A stretch of 51,684 nucleotides of DNA. It comes from Alicyclobacillaceae bacterium. Lineage in GTDB: Bacteria; Bacillota; Bacilli; Alicyclobacillales; Alicyclobacillaceae. The stretch is from the NCBI GenBank assembly GCA_019683615.1, contig JADGIC010000002.1:1-51684 (forward strand), given 5' to 3'. Below the pieces are notes generated by a model. It searched no databases, was not told where the DNA came from, and was given only the letters and a program-made list of their open reading frames with translations. Positions 1 to 8,837 of the stretch are shown here, in pieces (the stretch's first letter is position 1; every line of letters begins with the position of its first letter). A program made the position numbers and the translations under genes.

Positions 1-2287
1 GGCGGAAACAGCTGCGCAGCCACAACTCCTTCAACTCCTTGACGGACTGAACCCCGCGCAGCGGCGGGCGGTGGAGACGACCGAGGGGCAGGTGCTGGTG
101 GTGGCGGGTGCCGGCAGCGGCAAGACGAGCGTGCTGACGCGGCGCATCGCGTATTTGATCCAGGTGCGCCAGGTCCCTGTGCACCACATCCTCGCCATCA
201 CGTTCACCAACAAGGCGGCCGCGGAGATGCGGGACCGCGTCCGCAAGCTCGTGGGTCGGTCGGCGGACGACCTGTGGATGGGCACGTTCCACAGCGTCTG
301 CGTCCGCATCTTGCGGCGGGAGGCGGATCGCATCGGGTTTCCGCCTGGGTTCACCATCCTCGACGCGGACGACCAGCGCACCGCCGTCCAGCAGGCGCTG
401 CTGGACCTGGGCTTCGACCTGAAGAAGTTTGACGCGGGTGCCGTCTTGCACCAGATCTCGCAGTGGAAAAACCAGCTGCAAATTCCTGACGCCGTCAGCC
501 GCAGAGCCGGCAAGCGGCAGCTGCTCGAATCGGTGGCGGCCCAGGTGTACGGACTGTACCAGCGGCGCCTGTACGGCGCCGGCGCCATGGATTTTGACGA
601 CCTCATCGCCCACACCGTGCGGCTGTTGGAACAGGACGAGGCGGTGCGTGCTCATTACCAGGACAAGTTCCGGTACATCCACGTCGACGAGTACCAGGAC
701 ACCAACCACGCCCAGTACCGCCTCGTCCGACTGTTGGCCGCGGGGCACCGCAACATCTGCGCAGTCGGTGACTCCGACCAAGCCATTTACCAGTGGCGGG
801 GGGCGGACATCTCCAACATCCTCGACTTTGAACGCGACTTTCCGGACGCCACCGTTATCACGCTGGAGACCAACTACCGGTCTACGCGCAGCATCCTCGA
901 CGCCGCCAACGCGGTGATTCGAAACAACGTCCGGCGCAAGGAGAAAACGCTCAAATCCGCCCGGGGTACAGGGGAACCGGTGGTGGTGGCGGAACTGGGC
1001 AACGGCGAGGAAGAGGCCCGCTACGTTGCCGACCAGATCCAAGCGTACGTGGCGGACGGCCGCCGGTTCGGCGACTGCGCGGTGTTGTACCGCGCGAATG
1101 CCCAATCCAGGGCGGTGGAGGAAGCGCTCATGGAACGGGCCATTCCGTACACCATCGTCGGCGGCCTGACGTTTTACGACCGCCGCGAGGTGAAGGACGT
1201 GCTCGCCTACTTGCGCGTGTTGGCCAACCCGCGCGACGAGATCTCACTGCTCCGCATTATCAACACGCCGAAGCGCGGGTTGGGCGAACAGGCGGTCGGG
1301 CGCCTGTTGGAGTTCGCCCACGGCGAGGGCCTTACGCTGTTTGAGGCGTTGGCACGGGCGCGGGAGGCGGGTTTGCCGGAGCGCGCGGCAGAGGCGGCGG
1401 CCGCGTTTCACGGCACGCTGTCCGAGCTGATGCTCTGGATGGAAGGGATGCCGGTCAGCGAATTTCTCGCCGAGGTGCTGCATGCCACCGGGTACCGCGC
1501 AATGTACAGCGACAGCGCCAAGGCGGAGGACCGTCAGCGGCTGGAGAACATTGATGAGCTGTTCAGCGTCACACGCTCGTTCGACGAGCGGCGGGGCGGC
1601 GGCGTGTTGGAGTTCTTGGCAGAGGTGTCGCTGATGAGCGAGATCGACAAGGAGAAGGGCAAGTCGCGCGACGCCGTCCGCCTGATGACGCTGCACGCGG
1701 CGAAAGGGCTGGAGTTTCCGGTGGTATTCCTGATAGGCATGGAGGAAGGGGTGTTTCCGCACGCCCGCGCCCTGGACGACGACGGCATCGAGGAGGAGCG
1801 CAACCTCTGCTACGTCGGTATCACCCGGGCGAAGGACCAGTTGCACCTGACGTACTGCGCCGAGCGCACCCTGTACGGGCAGGTGAAGGTGCGGGAGCCG
1901 TCGCGCTTCTTGTTGGAGCTGCCGGACACATGCGTGCGGCGGATCAGCTTGGCGGACGGGGATGCGTACGAATGGCGGCCTGGGGACCACGTGCGCCATC
2001 CTCAGTACGGGGAAGGGGTGGTCCTCGAGGTGATTCGGCCGACGGACACGAGCGGGCAAGGCCGTGCCGCGGACGGCGGCGGGAGCAGCGATCCCGCCGC
2101 TGCGGGCGGACGCGCGGGCGTACCGGTCACCGCGGCGCCAGGCACGGCTCCCGCCCGCGGCCGAGCGGCGGCGGAGTCACGGACGGAAACCCTGTTGCAG
2201 GTGATGTTTCACCCGTCCGTCGGGCTCAAGACATTTCCGAAACGGTACGCGCGCCCGGTTCGCTCGTCCCAGGCCCAGGCTCGGTGA
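1..2287 (+). CDS. pcrA: ATP-dependent DNA helicase PcrA (UvrD/Rep family), 5' end missing
   Basis: Superfamily 1A 3'-5' DNA helicase used in repair and in clearing proteins from DNA. The frame is open from base 2, so the true start lies before the window. The visible part opens with a Q-motif (LNPAQRRAV), then Walker A (GAGSGKT), DEYQDTN (Walker B), GDSDQAIYQWRGAD (motif III), NYRST (motif IV), TLHAAKGLEFP (motif V) and VGITRAK (motif VI). The C-terminus has a Gly/Ala-rich linker and then a small domain (GDHVRHPQYGEGVV ... LLQVMFHPSVGLKTF), the RNA-polymerase-binding tudor-like domain typical of Firmicutes PcrA. A GTG at 71 is not the start, because the Q-motif precedes it in frame. In many Firmicutes ligA follows pcrA; here a convergent gene follows instead. 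Confidence 0.95.
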   Translation, partial: AETAAQPQLLQLLDGLNPAQRRAVETTEGQVLVVAGAGSGKTSVLTRRIAYLIQVRQVPVHHILAITFTNKAAAEMRDRVRKLVGRSADDLWMGTFHSVCVRILRREADRIGFPPGFTILDADDQRTAVQQALLDLGFDLKKFDAGAVLHQISQWKNQLQIPDAVSRRAGKRQLLESVAAQVYGLYQRRLYGAGAMDFDDLIAHTVRLLEQDEAVRAHYQDKFRYIHVDEYQDTNHAQYRLVRLLAAGHRNICAVGDSDQAIYQWRGADISNILDFERDFPDATVITLETNYRSTRSILDAANAVIRNNVRRKEKTLKSARGTGEPVVVAELGNGEEEARYVADQIQAYVADGRRFGDCAVLYRANAQSRAVEEALMERAIPYTIVGGLTFYDRREVKDVLAYLRVLANPRDEISLLRIINTPKRGLGEQAVGRLLEFAHGEGLTLFEALARAREAGLPERAAEAAAAFHGTLSELMLWMEGMPVSEFLAEVLHATGYRAMYSDSAKAEDRQRLENIDELFSVTRSFDERRGGGVLEFLAEVSLMSEIDKEKGKSRDAVRLMTLHAAKGLEFPVVFLIGMEEGVFPHARALDDDGIEEERNLCYVGITRAKDQLHLTYCAERTLYGQVKVREPSRFLLELPDTCVRRISLADGDAYEWRPGDHVRHPQYGEGVVLEVIRPTDTSGQGRAADGGGSSDPAAAGGRAGVPVTAAPGTAPARGRAAAESRTETLLQVMFHPSVGLKTFPKRYARPVRSSQAQAR

Positions 2288-2333
2288 CGGCTGTCCGCCG
2301 CCAGGTCTGCGCTGGTGCGGACCCGGGGGTACG

Positions 2334-2777
2334 TCATGCCAGCAACTTTTGAATCAGCGGTAGTTGACCACGGTGGTGCCCAGCGTGAGCGATGGCCAGG
2401 GCAATCAGCTGCCGCTTGTTCAAGACCGCGCCCGCCCTTGTCGTCAACGCTGTCTGGTCCAGGTCCGCCTCCGTCAGGCTGGCGAACGCCGACTCGGCCG
2501 CCTTCAGGGAGTCTGCCCACAGTTGACGGATGCGACCGACGTCCCACGACGTTGCCTGGAAGGTGCTCTGCGTGTCGATATCCTCCGGCTGGCCGCGAAG
2601 GACTGACCAGAAACGGTGTTCAGTGAGCGCGAGGTGTTCGATGATGGACGCCACGTTGTTGATGCCTGGTGCCGGTTTCTTGATCCATTGCTCTTCCGAC
2701 AGTCCGTTCAACATGCCGTCAATCTGCCCGTGGATGGATTTGAGCATCTCCAGTTGATCTGAGACCTCTTTCAGCAC
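2334..2777 (-). CDS. DinB family protein
   Basis: 147-residue four-helix-bundle protein of the DinB/YfiT-like family. These proteins are often metal-binding and thiol- or damage-related, but most lack a proven reaction. The metal-ligand pattern is visible: H48 in EHLALTEHRFW and the C-terminal HAGHHRGQ (H131, H135). The GTG start at 2777 is preceded by AGGAGG with 8 nt spacing. An extended -10 box (TGGTACAAT) lies about 45 bp upstream, so the gene probably has its own promoter. It converges on pcrA with 46 bp between the stops. The family is clear; the function is unknown. Confidence 0.85.
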   Translation of the reverse strand: MLKEVSDQLEMLKSIHGQIDGMLNGLSEEQWIKKPAPGINNVASIIEHLALTEHRFWSVLRGQPEDIDTQSTFQATSWDVGRIRQLWADSLKAAESAFASLTEADLDQTALTTRAGAVLNKRQLIALAIAHAGHHRGQLPLIQKLLA

Positions 2778-2820
2778 GGGGATGTCCTCCTTTTTGGCAA
2801 GGGGTTCAGGATTCGACCAT

Positions 2821-2829
2821 ATTGTACCA
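2821..2829 (-). promoter_or_regulatory. Extended -10 promoter of the DinB-family gene
   Basis: On the minus strand the bases read TGGTACAAT, a TGN-TACAAT extended -10 element. No good -35 is seen at 17 bp, as is common for extended -10 promoters. Predicted transcription starts near 2814, about 37 nt before the GTG. Confidence 0.45.
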
Positions 2830-2893
2830 CACCGGTCGGGAGGGTTGCTGAGGTTAGCGGGTCGTCTCGGACGTGCGCAGACACCCTAGCGGC

Positions 2894-2923
2894 ATGAAAA
2901 GATGCACGCAAAGATGTTAGAAT
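2894..2923 (+). promoter_or_regulatory. Probable sigma-A promoter of the small membrane protein gene
   Basis: ATGAAA (2894-2899) is followed after 18 bp by TAGAAT (2918-2923), which is preceded by TG in the extended -10 position. It lies about 80 bp upstream of the TTG start at 3002. Confidence 0.4.
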
Positions 2924-3001
2924 GAAACACAAGTGCCAGGTGGACCGGACAGGGGGCGGCTTCGACATCCCCGTCCGGTCGGCGTGAGGAGAAGATGCGG
3001 T

Positions 3002-3508
3002 TTGATTGGGACTATCGTGGTGTGTGTGATTGCGGCCGCATTAATCGGGTTGTACGTCTGGATGTTCTTGTACGCCCGCAAGCGTCAGCGCGCGTTTGAC
3101 GAACAGTACAACGCCATGAAGGAGCGGCGGGAAGTATTTGTGCTCAGCAAGCGCGTGACGCGCGAGCGCCCGCAGTCCAAGTGGCTCCGATTCGCCCGGT
3201 TCAAAAACTACCAGGTGGTCGGGCGTGTCATGGTTTCACAGGCGGTCAAAGGGATCCAGGTTAGCCGCATGCAGACGGTCACGTTCCACACCATTAAGCA
3301 GGAGTACGACAAGATCCAACCGAACCACAAGTACAAGATGGACATCGCCGGGAACTATATCGGCTACGTCGTCGCCCCGCCAGCCGGGAAGAAGGTGCAG
3401 GGCACGGGTGGATCGGCGAAGGCGGGCAAGGGAAAGGGCGGCACGGGCGGTCCGGCGGCAGAGTCTGCGCGGCGCCGTTGGTTCCGCTTGCGCAGGCGGG
3501 GGTCTTAG
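3002..3508 (+). CDS. Single-pass membrane protein of unknown function
   Basis: 168 residues from a TTG start at 3002, chosen because AGGAG (2987-2991) lies 10 nt upstream and the reading begins directly with the membrane segment. An in-frame GTG at 2933 would add 23 basic residues that look non-coding. Residues 2-23 form one hydrophobic helix (IGTIVVCVIAAALIGLYVWM), followed by a basic cytosolic-looking region (ARKRQRAF) and a soluble domain of about 100 residues. The tail is rich in Gly, Lys and Arg. I do not recognise a family. A promoter-like TAGAAT lies upstream, and the next gene is on the same strand after a 312-bp gap. Confidence 0.65.
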   Translation: MIGTIVVCVIAAALIGLYVWMFLYARKRQRAFDEQYNAMKERREVFVLSKRVTRERPQSKWLRFARFKNYQVVGRVMVSQAVKGIQVSRMQTVTFHTIKQEYDKIQPNHKYKMDIAGNYIGYVVAPPAGKKVQGTGGSAKAGKGKGGTGGPAAESARRRWFRLRRRGS

Positions 3509-3820
3509 CGGACGCATGGTGAGGTGGCAATTGCCGACGTACACGCCGGCTTGCTTCGGCCGGCGCGCTGGGGCGTTCCCGTTTTGTGACAGGGGCGCTC
3601 GCCGGACAGGTGACGACTCCGATTCCCTGTGAGCCGAGTGCGGCATGGTTGTCGGGTGCACCATGGTACAGGATAGCCGCATAAGCTGTGGGTGAACACC
3701 GCGGGACCGGGCCGGGTGCAGCCGCTCGCCGGCAGCACCCGGAAGAGCCTGGCTCGCGAAGGGTCGGCCGGGTTCCACTCGCCAGCCTGGCGGACCCACC
3801 TCAGCGAGGAGCGATTGACC
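3509..3820 (+). other. Intergenic region, no gene seen
   Basis: 312 bp between two plus-strand genes. It contains a GC hairpin (CGCCGGC / GCCGGCG near 3544-3565) without a T-tract. The frame of the next gene is open back to 3692, but the residues there are Arg/Ser/Pro-rich and not convincingly coding. Confidence 0.4.
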
Positions 3821-4660
3821 ATGCGGCAGCCCTCAAATCGGAAGCCGGGATCGAAGCCGAGGCTGATGACATCGTCCCCCCGGTCGTGGACCGGGCCGGG
3901 GAGGCCGGGCACGTCGACGGACCATGCGCTGGCCCGTCGCGACAGTGCCCCGATTTCGTCTCACCAGGACGCCGCTCGTGGAGCCGCCAGGGTGCACCTG
4001 GCGGGGGGCGTGCGGACAACCGCTGGTGCAGCGCCGGCTTCGGCAGCGGCCGCTTCCCGCCGTCGGCGGACCCGCGTTGGCAGCGGGCGCAAGCGGCAGG
4101 ACGTGCCAGCGGCAGATCCACTGCAAGTGTCCTTCCGGCCACGGACGGAGGAGGACGACCCGTACATTCTCCAACTCACGGAAGAGCAGCTGGGCTCCAT
4201 ACACCAGCAGGCGTTTCAGGAGCCGTTTCCCCGGGAACCGTTTCTCGGGTACCTGCGGTCGGGCGCCCCCACCTTTATCGTCGAGCAGAACCACAAGCGC
4301 ATCGGGTACTATTCCTACTTAATTGGTCCGGACGCCCGCATGCACATCAGTGCGTTGGTGATTGAACGTGATCACCAGTCCGAAGGAGTCGGCACTGCTG
4401 TGATGAAAAAGTTGGAGGACGATGCGCGGGCGATGGGCGTGCAGTTGCTCGAGGTGTTCGTGCAGACGAACAATGAACGCAGCCTGGCGTTCACGCGCAA
4501 GCTGGGCTTTGTTGAGGCGTATCCGGTGGGGCCGAACACCTGGTGCTTTCAAAAGCGCTTGGGAGCCGCGTCTGCGGAGCCGCCAAACAGGCCTGGTGCG
4601 CCGGCGCCATTTGCGTCCGGCACACCGCCGTCTGGCACGCCTTCCGGCAACCGGGCTTGA
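3821..4660 (+). CDS. GNAT-family N-acetyltransferase with long disordered N-terminus
   Basis: 280 residues from ATG 3821, chosen for GAGGAG (3806-3811) 9 nt upstream; the frame is open to 3692. Residues 1 to about 100 are Arg/Ser/Pro/Ala-rich and probably disordered. The GNAT fold occupies about 105-245: ISALVIERDHQSEGVGTAV is the acetyl-CoA-binding motif A (V/I-x-x-x-x-Q-x-x-G-x-G/A), and VFVQTNNERSLAFTRKLGF is motif B. A Pro/Gly/Ala tail of about 35 residues follows. The substrate cannot be told. The N-terminus could be shorter, with a start close to the domain, but no ribosome binding site supports one. Confidence 0.75.
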   Translation: MRQPSNRKPGSKPRLMTSSPRSWTGPGRPGTSTDHALARRDSAPISSHQDAARGAARVHLAGGVRTTAGAAPASAAAASRRRRTRVGSGRKRQDVPAADPLQVSFRPRTEEDDPYILQLTEEQLGSIHQQAFQEPFPREPFLGYLRSGAPTFIVEQNHKRIGYYSYLIGPDARMHISALVIERDHQSEGVGTAVMKKLEDDARAMGVQLLEVFVQTNNERSLAFTRKLGFVEAYPVGPNTWCFQKRLGAASAEPPNRPGAPAPFASGTPPSGTPSGNRA

Positions 4661-4842
4661 CCGAGAATGCCGGAAGTGCAAGGCCGGACAGCGCCAGCCG
4701 GAACCGTTGCGGATGGCGGGTGAAGCCCGTGTCCGGCGGGCGGTGGAACGCATTCCGCCGCCGGGCACAGCCTGGCACCCGCCTCTGTTTTCTCAAGCTG
4801 GCGGAACCCACCGGCGCCAGAACCAGTTTTGCCCCCTCAGTC

Positions 4843-5046
4843 TTATCGTTTCGAGCGTTCGGCGTGATTGTCAAACAACAGGGTGATGCAATAGAGGCCG
4901 GCGAGTCCAATGATCACGTAGATGATACGGCTGGCGACGGTGTTCGTGCCGCCGAACAGCGAGGCAATCACGTCAAATTGGAAGAGCCCGACCAACAGCC
5001 AGTTGACCGCGCCGATCACCACAAAGGTCAAGGCTGTCTTGCTCAA
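4843..5046 (-). CDS. DUF378 family small membrane protein
   Basis: 67 residues with two hydrophobic helices. The family signature is clear: INWLLVGLFQFD-like wording (GAVNWLLVGLFQFDVIASLFGG) followed by SRIIYVIIGLAGLYCI. DUF378 proteins are small integral membrane proteins of unknown function. The start is chosen at TTG 5046, with GGAGG 7 nt upstream. The ATG at 5052 leaves only 1 nt after GGAGG, and the frame open to 5151 has no support. It lies 101 bp downstream of the Ala/Pro-rich hypothetical on the same strand. Confidence 0.75.
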   Translation of the reverse strand: MSKTALTFVVIGAVNWLLVGLFQFDVIASLFGGTNTVASRIIYVIIGLAGLYCITLLFDNHAERSKR

Positions 5047-5147
5047 CGCCATTCCTCCCTCGGCAACTCCACGTTGTACCTCTCGAGGGAGTATGCGCAG
5101 GGTACACGCGCGCCATGCGAGCAAGCCCTGTTCGCGCGCCGGCCTGA

Positions 5148-5717
5148 TCAACCCCCCGCGTACGGAGGAATCCCAGTGTTCGATCCAGGCGGGCCAGGGC
5201 GGGTACGCGAGTGGCTCTGTGCCTGTTGTTTGTCCACTCGCTCCGCCAGTTCACTGAGCCTGACAGCCAATTCTTGGTGTATTTGGTTCAACTTCTGGTG
5301 GATGACTTCAAGTTGGCGCAGCCTGTCTTTCGTCTCACGCAGTTCCCGCATGAGCGACCGGTAGTACGGCCCGGAAGCCTGTTGTGTGCGAACGAAGCGC
5401 GCTGGTACGCCCTTTCGGCCCCTGGGTGGTGCGAGGGATGCCTCCGGGTTGGCGGACGGCAAAGAGCGGGTGGATGGCGTCGGCAGCCGTTTCACCGGCC
5501 GCGATGCGGGTGCTGTGCGCGCCGGCGGGCGGGTGTTGGCGCCCGTGGCAGCTCCGCCGGGCGTCGCGTTTCGCGCGGGGGCCGCGATGCCACCGGCCTT
5601 GCCTGGCAACTGTGCGGGACCAGGTGCGCTGTTGGCTGCCCAGTTGGTGCGCTGCTTCGCCTCCTGAATGGCTTCGAGGAGCATTGGGATCCATTTGAAT
5701 CGTGGCAGAGTGGCCAT
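5148..5717 (-). CDS. Hypothetical protein, Ala/Pro-rich with C-terminal coiled coil
   Basis: 189 residues from ATG 5717, with GGAGGAG 5-8 nt upstream. A short helical N-terminus (LPRFKWIPMLLEAIQEAKQR) is followed by about 85 residues rich in Ala, Pro, Gly, Arg and Thr. Residues of about 115-165 are charged and heptad-like (LMRELRETKDRLRQLE... LAVRLSELAERVDKQQ), predicting a coiled coil. No family is recognised. The architecture (short helix, low-complexity linker, helix) resembles the hypothetical at 11379-11765. Confidence 0.6.
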   Translation of the reverse strand: MATLPRFKWIPMLLEAIQEAKQRTNWAANSAPGPAQLPGKAGGIAAPARNATPGGAATGANTRPPARTAPASRPVKRLPTPSTRSLPSANPEASLAPPRGRKGVPARFVRTQQASGPYYRSLMRELRETKDRLRQLEVIHQKLNQIHQELAVRLSELAERVDKQQAQSHSRTRPGPPGSNTGIPPYAGG

Positions 5718-5893
5718 CGCCGCTCCTCCTCCCGGCAGGTGGTGGTCCGACGGTGTACCCTGACGACCGGCCCGCACCGGTCAGGGTGTGCTATGCCATC
5801 GTATGGCACCGACAGGTGTCCCGGCAGGGCATTTGCCACTTGCGGGCGGGAATCGCGTTGCGTTATTCTATGGGCAAAATGGAGGGGCTGCAG

Positions 5894-6124
5894 ATGTCTG
5901 TGGAGGAGCGCATTGAACAGGCGCTGGCGGAAATCCGTGATGCCATCCAGATGGATGGCGGAGATGTGCAATTTGTATCGTACGACGAATTGACCAAGAC
6001 CGCCTTCGTTTCGCTCACGGGCTCCTGCGCAGGGTGTCCGGCCAGCGCGATGACACTGAAGCTGGGCGTGGAGCGGGTCATCAAGCAGCGGGTGCCGGAA
6101 ATCGAGAACGTGGAAGCCTGCTGA
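5894..6124 (+). CDS. NifU C-terminal-domain (Nfu-type) iron-sulfur carrier
   Basis: 76 residues, the usual length of stand-alone NifU-C proteins such as B. subtilis YutM. It begins EERIEQALAEIRDAIQMDGGDV and holds the CxxC motif at C45 and C48 (GSCAGCPAS), which binds a [4Fe-4S] cluster in a dimer for transfer to client apoproteins. Start ATG 5894 has GGAGGGG 7 nt upstream. It is not linked to the suf operon at 33-39 kb but should act downstream of it. A terminator hairpin follows at 6174. Confidence 0.9.
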   Translation: MSVEERIEQALAEIRDAIQMDGGDVQFVSYDELTKTAFVSLTGSCAGCPASAMTLKLGVERVIKQRVPEIENVEAC

Positions 6125-6173
6125 AGCGGGCGCGTGCGGGGGATCGGAACGGAACGACGGCTTGATCACGGTG

Positions 6174-6203
6174 ACGCGGTGTGAGTGCACCGCGTTTCTC
6201 ATT
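6174..6203 (+). terminator. Rho-independent terminator after the Nfu-type gene
   Basis: Perfect 8-bp stem ACGCGGTG / CACCGCGT (6174-6181 and 6188-6195), 6-nt loop, then a T-rich tail TTCTCATTTG. It lies 50 bp after the stop codon. Confidence 0.55.
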
Positions 6204-6275
6204 TGTGGAACGTGAGTCCAGCATGGTGTTTGTGACGGATTCGACGTTGGCGATGGGGGCGGAACGGGCAGCGGC

Positions 6276-7268
6276 ATGAACGCGGAGGTTGCGGGAGACG
6301 CGCTTGTGGTCACACCAGACAGCCGCCAAGCAGGCCGGACGTTGGACACGTTTCTGTCCGCCGACTTGTGGTTGCCGGAGCGGTTCGTTGGCGAGATATT
6401 TCGGCAACAGCGAGTGTGCGTGGGCCGGGCGAGAGCCAGTCGGCACGACCTCGTGGTGGCCGGCCGGCGCATTCGTCTTCAAGGCGGCGTTGAAGAGGAG
6501 TTCGGCGTCGCTGTCGAAGGATCGGCGTCCGATCCAGGGATCGTCAGAGCCGGCGGGATCCCGGCCGTACTGTACGAGGATGACCACTTAATGGTCGTGG
6601 ACAAGCCTGCCGGGTTGCTGGTGCACCCGGGCACGCCGGCCGACGTCGATACGCTGGCACACCGGGTGGCGCGTTACTACAAATGGCGCGGCTTGCGCCG
6701 GAGAGTGCGGCACGTGCACAGGCTTGACCGGGACACCACCGGTGCCATGTTGTACGCCAAACACGTGTACAGCGCGCGGGCCCTCGACCGGATGTTGGCG
6801 GTAGGGTTGGTTCGCCGCCGCTACCTGGCGTTCGTATCCGGCCGGGTAAATCCGCCGGAAGCGTGGGTTCGCACCGGCATCGGGCGTGATCGCCACGTGG
6901 CCGGGCGATACCGGGTGTCAGCCAACGGCCGCGAAGCAGTGACCCACTACCGCACCCTGGAATGGTTCCCGCTCGGCCGGGGTGGTGTGAGTCTGGTGGA
7001 GTGCGAGTTGCAGACGGGGCGGACGCACCAGATTCGCGTGCACATGGCATACCTGGGCCATCCGGTGGTCGGTGATGCACTGTACGGGGGCTCTGACCCG
7101 TCCTCGCCGTTGTCATGGTCAGAAGGGTATGCGCTGCACGCCGTCGAATTAACGTTCATGCATCCGTACCGGCAGGAGCATGTCTGCGTACGCGCGCCTT
7201 TGCCGCGGGTGTTCGCCGACGTGTTGAGGCGGTTGGGCTCGCGGGCGGTTCAGCCGCGCCAGGGGTGA
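6276..7268 (+). CDS. RluA-family rRNA/tRNA pseudouridine synthase
   Basis: 330 residues. It isomerises specific uridines in structured RNA to pseudouridine. The catalytic motif HRLDRDTTG is present with Asp151, and it is preceded by LYEDDHLMVVDKPAGLLVHP and followed by the family motif LQTGRTHQIRVHMAYLGHPVVGD. The N-terminal 80 residues fit a divergent S4-like domain. The exact target (RluD, RluA or RluC type) cannot be assigned. ATG 6276 has only a weak ribosome binding site. The stop lies 4 bp before the next gene, so the two are probably cotranscribed. Confidence 0.9.
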   Translation: MNAEVAGDALVVTPDSRQAGRTLDTFLSADLWLPERFVGEIFRQQRVCVGRARASRHDLVVAGRRIRLQGGVEEEFGVAVEGSASDPGIVRAGGIPAVLYEDDHLMVVDKPAGLLVHPGTPADVDTLAHRVARYYKWRGLRRRVRHVHRLDRDTTGAMLYAKHVYSARALDRMLAVGLVRRRYLAFVSGRVNPPEAWVRTGIGRDRHVAGRYRVSANGREAVTHYRTLEWFPLGRGGVSLVECELQTGRTHQIRVHMAYLGHPVVGDALYGGSDPSSPLSWSEGYALHAVELTFMHPYRQEHVCVRAPLPRVFADVLRRLGSRAVQPRQG

Positions 7269-7272
7269 TAGG

Positions 7273-8127
7273 TTGCGGGAACCGGATGGCGGTTGGCAGT
7301 TGACTTTGCGGTTTGTTTGGCGGCTGACGGCGTCTTCCTTGCGCCACGACATTTTTTCGCTGGGGGCCGTCATCGCCTTCTACGCATTTTTCTCCCTGTT
7401 TCCGCTGCTGCTGCTGATCATCTACGCCGCTTCCGTGCTGTTGCCGAACTCGAACGTGGAACAGGTGCTGCTCACCATGGTCAGACCGTATTTTCCCACA
7501 CTGTCGGCGGCCAAGGATGTCATTGCAGACAGCATCACCAACTTGGCCCAGCAAGGAGGAAAAATCGGTCTGGTCAGCGGCTTGACGCTGCTGTGGTCGG
7601 CTACGAGCGGATTCATGGCCGTGCAGCAGACAATGGACGTCATCTGGGAGACACCTCACCAACGGTCGTTCGTGGTGCGGCGCTTGATTGCCTTTGCAAT
7701 GTTGGTCGTGCTGTTGCTGTTGACTCTTGTGTCAGCGGCGGTGATGGCGATGTACACGGCGGTTCGACCGGCTGCGCTGGCACACGTGGGAGTTTTACAC
7801 TGGCTGAACTTGGCACACGGGGTGTCCCGCGTCCTGTTTCCGCTTTCCCTGTTCGCGGGCTGTGTGGTGTTTTACAGGTACTTGCCTTCCCGGGCGTCTC
7901 CGTGGCCGTACCTGGTGGCGGGCGCGCTGGTCGCGACAGCGGTGTTGGACGGGGCGCGCGAGGTGTTCATTTGGTATGCCGGCCACTTGGGCACGTATCA
8001 GATGATCTACGGAACGTTGACAGCGGTGATGCTGTTGGCGTTGTGGATGTACGTGGCAAGCATCATTCTGCTGTTCGGCGCAGAAGTGGCTACAACGCTG
8101 GAGGCGCTGTTGGACAGCGCCTCGTGA
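7273..8127 (+). CDS. YihY/virulence factor BrkB family membrane protein
   Basis: 284 residues with about six hydrophobic segments. The family signature includes IAFYAFFSLFPLLLLI near the N-terminus, LLWSATSGFMAVQQTMDVIW, and YGTLTAVMLLALWMYVASIILLFGAEV near the C-terminus. Members are inner-membrane proteins of unresolved function, once wrongly called RNase BN. Start TTG 7273 has AGGGG 8 nt upstream and lies 4 bp after the pseudouridine synthase stop. It converges on the OsmC gene. Confidence 0.9.
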   Translation: MREPDGGWQLTLRFVWRLTASSLRHDIFSLGAVIAFYAFFSLFPLLLLIIYAASVLLPNSNVEQVLLTMVRPYFPTLSAAKDVIADSITNLAQQGGKIGLVSGLTLLWSATSGFMAVQQTMDVIWETPHQRSFVVRRLIAFAMLVVLLLLTLVSAAVMAMYTAVRPAALAHVGVLHWLNLAHGVSRVLFPLSLFAGCVVFYRYLPSRASPWPYLVAGALVATAVLDGAREVFIWYAGHLGTYQMIYGTLTAVMLLALWMYVASIILLFGAEVATTLEALLDSAS

Positions 8128-8171
8128 CTGCCGCCGAGTCGTTGGTCACCGGCGATCTGGCCTTTTGCCGT

Positions 8172-8621
8172 TCAACGGCTGGCGGACTGCACGCGGATCT
8201 GCGGGTGGACGGTGACCGATACATTCCCCCGCAGCGCACTCGACACCATACAGGCGTGTTCCGCGTGCTCAGCTAAGGCGATAATGCGCTCGTCGTCAAC
8301 CGGGTGGTCGAACACCAAGACCGGGTGGTGTTCCATCCGGTCGAATCGCAGCCCTCGGTCGAACTCGAAATAGCCGTGACTGGTCAGCTCAATGCGGATG
8401 AACGGAATCTGGCGGTTCGTCAGCAGCGTGCACAGCGTGATTAAATAGCAACCGGCGGCGGCACTCACCAGAAGTTCTTCCGGATTGGTACCCAATCCGG
8501 GCCCACCGAGGTTTCCAGGCACGCTGAATGAGGCAGACAAATGGTCGGCGTCTAGTTGTCCGCTTCCGTTGCGGTCGCCTGTCCATGTGCTGCGGACGGT
8601 GTAGGTGTGAACGGTGGCCAT
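8172..8621 (-). CDS. OsmC/Ohr family peroxiredoxin-like protein
   Basis: 149 residues. OsmC/Ohr proteins reduce organic hydroperoxides with two cysteines in a domain-swapped dimer. Both are seen: C58 in SAAAGCYLITL and C124 in EHACMVSSALRGNV. The sequence GTNPEELLVSAAAGC is typical of the YmaD/OsmC subgroup rather than Ohr. Start ATG 8621. A TACAAT box on the minus strand at 8729-8734 might be its -10, but the -35 is poor. It is a separate transcription unit, with neighbours convergent at one end and divergent at the other. Confidence 0.88.
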   Translation of the reverse strand: MATVHTYTVRSTWTGDRNGSGQLDADHLSASFSVPGNLGGPGLGTNPEELLVSAAAGCYLITLCTLLTNRQIPFIRIELTSHGYFEFDRGLRFDRMEHHPVLVFDHPVDDERIIALAEHAEHACMVSSALRGNVSVTVHPQIRVQSASR

Positions 8622-8837
8622 CGCATTTCGCCCCCATGGCCCGGCTGCGGGTCCGGGCGTTTGTGAACGGGATGCCGTGTCGACAGCACGGCGGGCGCCC
8701 GTCGCGCCGGCAGCAGTTGACGATAGTTATTGTACACGGGAACAGCACTGATTGCCATTCACCGCGCGCCTCCATCCCTGCCCGCGGATGCGGGCAGGCG
8801 GCAGCGCGAAAGCATCGGGCCCGGAAGAGGTGAGCAT

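Noticed and set aside
1244-2059. Long minus-strand open frame inside pcrA, and similar long antisense frames elsewhere
   Set aside because: GC-rich codon use opens antisense frames; the sense-strand motifs of the known genes leave no room for them.
3543-3566. CGCCGGC hairpin as terminator of the small membrane protein gene
   Set aside because: No T-tract and such GC hairpins are common at this composition.
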